Assembly (NCBI RefSeq): GCF_003478445.1
Contig: NZ_QUET01000015.1
Coordinates: 26,146 to 90,145, forward strand
Length of the DNA stretch: 64,000 bases
Direction of reading: 5' to 3'
DNA from: Roseburia sp. AM59-24XD
Lineage (GTDB): Bacteria > Bacillota > Clostridia > Lachnospirales > Lachnospiraceae
Shown: positions 60,110 through 64,000 of the stretch, piece after piece
Position numbering within the stretch: the stretch's first letter is position 1
How the letters are laid out: the number at the start of each line of letters is the position of its first letter
Made by a program: the position numbers and the translations under genes
The notes under the pieces: generated by a model
The model's input: the letters and a program-made list of their open reading frames with translations, nothing else
Told to the model about the DNA's origin: nothing
Databases searched by the model: none

Positions 60110-63100
60110 TTATTTGTAAAGCTCTACCAGCTTCTGCAGATGCTCATAACGAGCCTTTGCAGCATCCTCTGACTCCTTGAACAGTCTCTCAGCTCTCTCT
60201 GGGAATGGCTTGATCAGACGAGTGTAACGAGCCTCGTTGTTCAGGAATGCCTGATAATCATCGAAGTTTACACCCTTCTCAGATGTGAAGCTGAATGGAT
60301 TCTTGCCCTCTGCCTTAAGAGCAGGGTTGAATGAGAAGAGGTTCCAGTAACCAGCCTTAACAGCCTTCTTCATCTCATCCTGACAGTGGTTCATACCACC
60401 CTTAGCGATTCCGTGAAGCTCACATGGAGCATAACCGATGATCAGGGATGGTCCGTTGTATGCCTCAGCCTCAGCGATTGCCTTAACAGCCTGTGCAGGG
60501 TTTGCACCAAGAGCAATCTGTGCTACATATACATAGCCATAGCTCATAGCGATCTCTGCAAGAGACTTCTTGCCGATCTCCTTACCGGCAGCAGCGAACT
60601 GACAAACCTCACCGATGTTGGAAGCCTTAGATGCCTGTCCACCTGTATTAGAATACATCTCTGTATCGAATACCATAACGTTTACATTCTCACCGGATGC
60701 AAGTACGTGGTCGAGACCACCAAATCCGATATCGTATGCCCAACCGTCACCACCGAAGATCCATACAGACTTCTTAGAAAGATAATCCTTCTTAGCAAGT
60801 ACTGCCTTAGACTTCTCACAGCCACACTTCTCGAGCTCAGCGATCAGTGCTTTGGTAGGCTCAACGTTTGCCTTAGTGTCATCCTTTGTCTCAAGGTATT
60901 TATCGATTGCAGCCTTAACATCAGCGGATGCATCGTCAGATGCTGCGATCTCTTTCAGAGTCTCGATAGCCTGGTCACGAAGATACTTCTGACCTACATA
61001 CATACCAAGACCATGCTCTGCGTTATCCTCGAACAGTGAGTTAGACCAAGCCGGTCCCTTCTTGCTGTCCTTGTTTACTGTATATGGTGAAGTTGCAGCC
61101 GGGTTACCCCAGATAGAAGAACATCCTGTTGCGTTAGAGATGTACATCTGCTCACCAAACAGCTGTGTTACGAGACGTGCATAAGATGTCTCTGCACAAC
61201 CTGCACAGCTTCCTGAGAACTCAAGGAGTGGCTGGTTGAACTGGCTTCCCTTAGGAGTAGTATCTGCAAATCCGCTGTCCTTCTTGCTAACATTAGCTAC
61301 CAGATAATCAAATACCGGCTGCTGATCTGCCTGTGACTCCTGTGGTACCATCTTGATCGCACCGTCTGCTGCCTTAGGACATACTGTGATACACTCACCA
61401 CATCCCATACAATCCAGAGGAGATACGCTCATAACGAACTTGTACTCGCCAGCCTTAGGCTTTGTGTCAGAAAGCTTGATCTGCTCCGGAGCAGCCTTAA
61501 CCTCATCCTCAGAAAGGAGGAATGGACGGATTGTTGCATGTGAACATACGAACGCACAGTTGTTACACTGGATACATGTGTTAGGATCCCATACAGGAAC
61601 TGTTACGGCTGTACCACGCTTCTCGTATGCAGAAGCACCTGTCTCGAACTGTCCATCCGGATTCTCAACGAATGCAGATACAGGAAGGCTATCACCATCC
61701 ATCTTAGAGATCGGCTCAAGGAGATTCTTAACAAGCTTAACAACCTCCGGACGTCCCTCTAATTCCTTAGCAGGAGCATCTGGAACAGGATTCTTCCAAG
61801 AATCCGGAATCTCTACTTTGTGTACTGCATCAAGTCCGGCATCAATTGCCTTGTAGTTCATCTCTACGACAGCGTCACCCTTCTTAGAGTAAGACTTCTT
61901 AGCTGCCTGCTTCATGAACTCTACAGCATCATCGATCGGCATTACGTCAGCCAGCTTGAAGAATGCAGACTGAAGAATTGTGTTGGTACGCTTACCCATA
62001 CCAATCTCGATTGCCTTATCGATTGCATTGATCGTGTAAAGCTGAATATTGTTGTCAGCGATATATTTCTTAGCCTCAGCGTTGAGATGCTTATCAAGCT
62101 CCTCATCAGACCACTGGCAGTTGATCATGAATACTCCGCCCGGCTTAACATCCTGAACCATCTTCATGCCCTGGATCACATATGCAGGGTTATGACATGC
62201 TACGAAGTCAGCCTGGTTGATGTAATATGGGCTCTTGATCGGGTTGTCACCAAAACGAAGGTGAGAAATTGTAACACCACCGGTCTTCTTTGAATCATAC
62301 TGGAAGTATGCCTGGATATACTTGTCTGTGTGGTCACCGATGATCTTTGTAGAGTTCTTGTTAGCACCTACAGTACCATCTCCACCGAGACCCCAGAACT
62401 TGCACTCCTTTGTACCAGGTGCAGAAGTGATAGGAGCCGGCTTAACCTCAGGAAGACTGAGATTGGTAACATCATCTACGATACCAACTGTGAAACGTGG
62501 CTTAGGAGCATCTTTCTTCAGCTCTGTATAAACAGCAAATACTGATGAAGGAGGAGTATCCTTAGAACCAAGACCATAACGTCCGCCAGTCAGAACGATG
62601 TCATTAAGACCTGCCTCACGAAGAGTAGCTGCAACATCAAGATATAAAGGATCACCAAGAGAACCAGGCTCTTTTGTACGATCAAGAACTGCGATCTTCT
62701 TAGCTGTCTTAGGGATCACCTTAAGAAGTGCCTCTGAAGACCATGGACGATACAGACGAACCTTGATAAGACCAACCTTCTCGCCAGCCTTTGTCAGGTA
62801 ATCAATTACCTCCTCTGCAACATCACAGATGGAACCCATTGCGATGATAACACGATCTGCATCAGGAGCACCATAGTAATTGAAAAGACCATAGTTTGTA
62901 CCGAGCTTCTCATTAATCTTGCCCATGTACTTCTCTACTACTGCAGGAAGCTCATCATAAGCCTTGTTACAAGCCTCACGATGCTGGAAGAATACATCAC
63001 CGTTCTCATGAGAACCACGAGCTGCCGGATGCTCAGGATTCAGTGCGTGTGCACGGAACTCCTCAACAGCGTCCATTGGACACATTTCCTTCAGATCCTC

Positions 63101-63664
63101 ATAGTCCCACTTCTCGATCTTCTGAATCTCATGAGAAGTACGGAAACCATCGAAGAAGTTGATGAAAGGAACCTTGCCCTCGAGTGATGCAAGATGTGCA
63201 ACCGGGCTTAAGTCCATAACCTCCTGTGGGTTTGTCTCAGCCAGCATAGCAAAACCGGTCTGACGACAAGCGTAAACGTCACTGTGATCACCGAAGATAT
63301 TCAGTGCATGTGTAGATACTGTACGTGCAGATACATCAAATACACATGGTAACTGCTCACCGGCAATCTTATACATATTAGGGATCATCAGCAGAAGACC
63401 CTGAGATGCTGTAAATGTAGTAGTGAGTGCACCTGCTGCAAGGGAACCGTGTACGGTACCTGCTGCACCTGCCTCAGACTCCATCTCTACAACCTTAACG
63501 GTATTACCGAAGATGTTCTTCTGTCCTGCTGCTGACCACTGGTCAACGGAATCAGCCATTGGGCTGGAAGGTGTGATAGGATAGATACCTGCTACTTCTG
63601 TGTAGGCATACGCTACATGAGCTGCGGCGGTATTTCCATCCATAGATTGTTTAGCTCTTGCCAT
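60110..63664 (-). CDS. nifJ: Pyruvate:ferredoxin (flavodoxin) oxidoreductase
   Basis: A 1184-residue single-chain enzyme that turns pyruvate and CoA into acetyl-CoA, CO2 and reduced ferredoxin, the central step of fermentation and hydrogen formation. Domains in order: pyrimidine-binding part with YAYTEVAGIYPITPSSPMAD, transketolase C-like part with VRLYRPWSSEALL, gamma part with GLGGDGTVGANKNSTKII, an eight-iron ferredoxin insert with CIQCNNCAFVCSHA and CMGCGECITVCPKA, and the C-terminal thiamine-diphosphate domain with SGSCAGCAETSYARL and GGDGWAYDIGFGGLDHVL. Codon choice is unusually uniform compared with neighbours, as in very highly expressed genes. The ATG follows AAGGAGGATTCTATACAA, a rather long spacing. 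Confidence 0.97.
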   Translation of the reverse strand: MARAKQSMDGNTAAAHVAYAYTEVAGIYPITPSSPMADSVDQWSAAGQKNIFGNTVKVVEMESEAGAAGTVHGSLAAGALTTTFTASQGLLLMIPNMYKIAGEQLPCVFDVSARTVSTHALNIFGDHSDVYACRQTGFAMLAETNPQEVMDLSPVAHLASLEGKVPFINFFDGFRTSHEIQKIEKWDYEDLKEMCPMDAVEEFRAHALNPEHPAARGSHENGDVFFQHREACNKAYDELPAVVEKYMGKINEKLGTNYGLFNYYGAPDADRVIIAMGSICDVAEEVIDYLTKAGEKVGLIKVRLYRPWSSEALLKVIPKTAKKIAVLDRTKEPGSLGDPLYLDVAATLREAGLNDIVLTGGRYGLGSKDTPPSSVFAVYTELKKDAPKPRFTVGIVDDVTNLSLPEVKPAPITSAPGTKECKFWGLGGDGTVGANKNSTKIIGDHTDKYIQAYFQYDSKKTGGVTISHLRFGDNPIKSPYYINQADFVACHNPAYVIQGMKMVQDVKPGGVFMINCQWSDEELDKHLNAEAKKYIADNNIQLYTINAIDKAIEIGMGKRTNTILQSAFFKLADVMPIDDAVEFMKQAAKKSYSKKGDAVVEMNYKAIDAGLDAVHKVEIPDSWKNPVPDAPAKELEGRPEVVKLVKNLLEPISKMDGDSLPVSAFVENPDGQFETGASAYEKRGTAVTVPVWDPNTCIQCNNCAFVCSHATIRPFLLSEDEVKAAPEQIKLSDTKPKAGEYKFVMSVSPLDCMGCGECITVCPKAADGAIKMVPQESQADQQPVFDYLVANVSKKDSGFADTTPKGSQFNQPLLEFSGSCAGCAETSYARLVTQLFGEQMYISNATGCSSIWGNPAATSPYTVNKDSKKGPAWSNSLFEDNAEHGLGMYVGQKYLRDQAIETLKEIAASDDASADVKAAIDKYLETKDDTKANVEPTKALIAELEKCGCEKSKAVLAKKDYLSKKSVWIFGGDGWAYDIGFGGLDHVLASGENVNVMVFDTEMYSNTGGQASKASNIGEVCQFAAAGKEIGKKSLAEIAMSYGYVYVAQIALGANPAQAVKAIAEAEAYNGPSLIIGYAPCELHGIAKGGMNHCQDEMKKAVKAGYWNLFSFNPALKAEGKNPFSFTSEKGVNFDDYQAFLNNEARYTRLIKPFPERAERLFKESEDAAKARYEHLQKLVELYK

Positions 63665-63700
63665 TTGTATAGAATCCTCCTTAATATAGTTTCTGATAAC

Positions 63701-63729
63701 ATTTTATCACTTAAAAAATCAAATGTAAA
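63701..63729 (-). promoter_or_regulatory. Promoter of nifJ
   Basis: TTTACA at 63729-63724, 17-base spacer and TAAAAT at 63706-63701, giving a leader of about 30 bases. Confidence 0.7.
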
Positions 63730-63861
63730 GAATGGGAGGTTCATTTTTGTCGGAAAACAGCGAACTTAACAAAAAATTTACACTTTTTTCATGCTAGTGA
63801 TACTGCCGTTTTTTATCAATAGCAGTCGTTTATTGAGACTCTACATGACATCATTAAACAA

Positions 63862-64000
63862 GAACAAGGGCAAAACCAGCGTTTTGCCCTCCAAGAATTG
63901 CTTCGCAATTCTCGTTGGCCTTCCACCACATTACGAGCATTTTCCTATACCAGAACAAAAGGGCAAAACCAGCGTTTTGCCCTCCAAGATTGCTTCGCAA
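63862..64000. repeat. Two tandem copies of the dispersed palindromic repeat (second cut by window)
   Basis: Unit: GGGCAAAAC-loop-GTTTTGCCC, then TCCAAG, a second palindrome AGAATTGC-TTC-GCAATTCT (63894-63912), CGTTGGCCTT, CCACCACATTACGAGCATTT, TCCTATACCAGAACAAAA. The GGGCAAAAC hairpins start at 63868 and 63961, a period of 93 bases. The second copy has lost one A in the second palindrome. The copy at 42961-43035 shares all blocks except the second palindrome. The rest of the 336 bases after nifJ's start (63730-63861) shows no gene. Confidence 0.85.

Overview
The window reads as one chromosomal segment of a low-GC, anaerobic, Gram-positive gut Clostridium, most likely a member of the Lachnospiraceae. 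The grounds are inferred from content: a T-box leader, pyruvate:ferredoxin oxidoreductase as the pyruvate enzyme, a GlcT-controlled glucose PTS, a GPH sugar transporter among GH43/GH42/GH30/GH5 enzymes, strong AGGAGG ribosome binding sites and TTGACA-17-TATAAT promoters. No rRNA, tRNA, CRISPR array or insertion sequence was seen. Most genes lie on the minus strand.

Layout. 0-6 kb: a secreted GH59 galactosidase (cut by the window edge), a divergent AraC regulator, a frameshifted Crp/Fnr regulator, and a CstA-type carrier behind a T-box leader. 6-12 kb: a PurF paralogue without the glutaminase cysteine, a YitT protein, a CDF cation transporter, a YjbR/MGMT-like fusion and a ClC channel, with remnants of a receiver domain and a LysR regulator. 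12-16.6 kb: a heterodimeric ABC exporter and its MarR regulator, with matching operators. 16.7-25.6 kb: a cassette resembling RiPP tailoring: a 39-residue putative precursor, PqqD-like protein, S24/S26-type peptidase, HPr-kinase-like protein, nucleotidyltransferase, an AAA/DUF4143 ATPase, a low-complexity membrane protein and a large GLUG-repeat secreted protein. 25.7-31 kb: a TetR regulator, an MqsR-like/Panacea toxin-antitoxin pair, a TrmH-type methyltransferase and an AbiE-type pair. 31-43 kb: a DXS paralogue with a MerR-type promoter, a LytTR regulator, and a five-gene glycoside operon (GH5, GPH transporter, GH42, GH30, GH43) opposite an AraC regulator. 43-48.5 kb: ptsI, ptsH, glcT, PTS IIA and IICB. 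48.5-64 kb: an RlmI-like methyltransferase, a clan GH-A-like protein, YlmH, two GH43 genes with an AraC regulator, thioredoxin and its reductase, aspartate kinase, an HD protein and pyruvate:ferredoxin oxidoreductase.

Working together, the glycosidases release sugars that enter through the GPH carrier or the PTS, glycolysis ends at pyruvate, and NifJ makes acetyl-CoA and reduced ferredoxin. The accessory half (4-31 kb) differs in character: it holds the peptide cassette and two toxin-antitoxin systems.

Seven genes between 4 and 31 kb are each broken by one missing base, mostly in short homopolymers; restoring one base gives a full-length family member every time. This may be sequencing error rather than gene decay, and those genes are annotated over their restored span.
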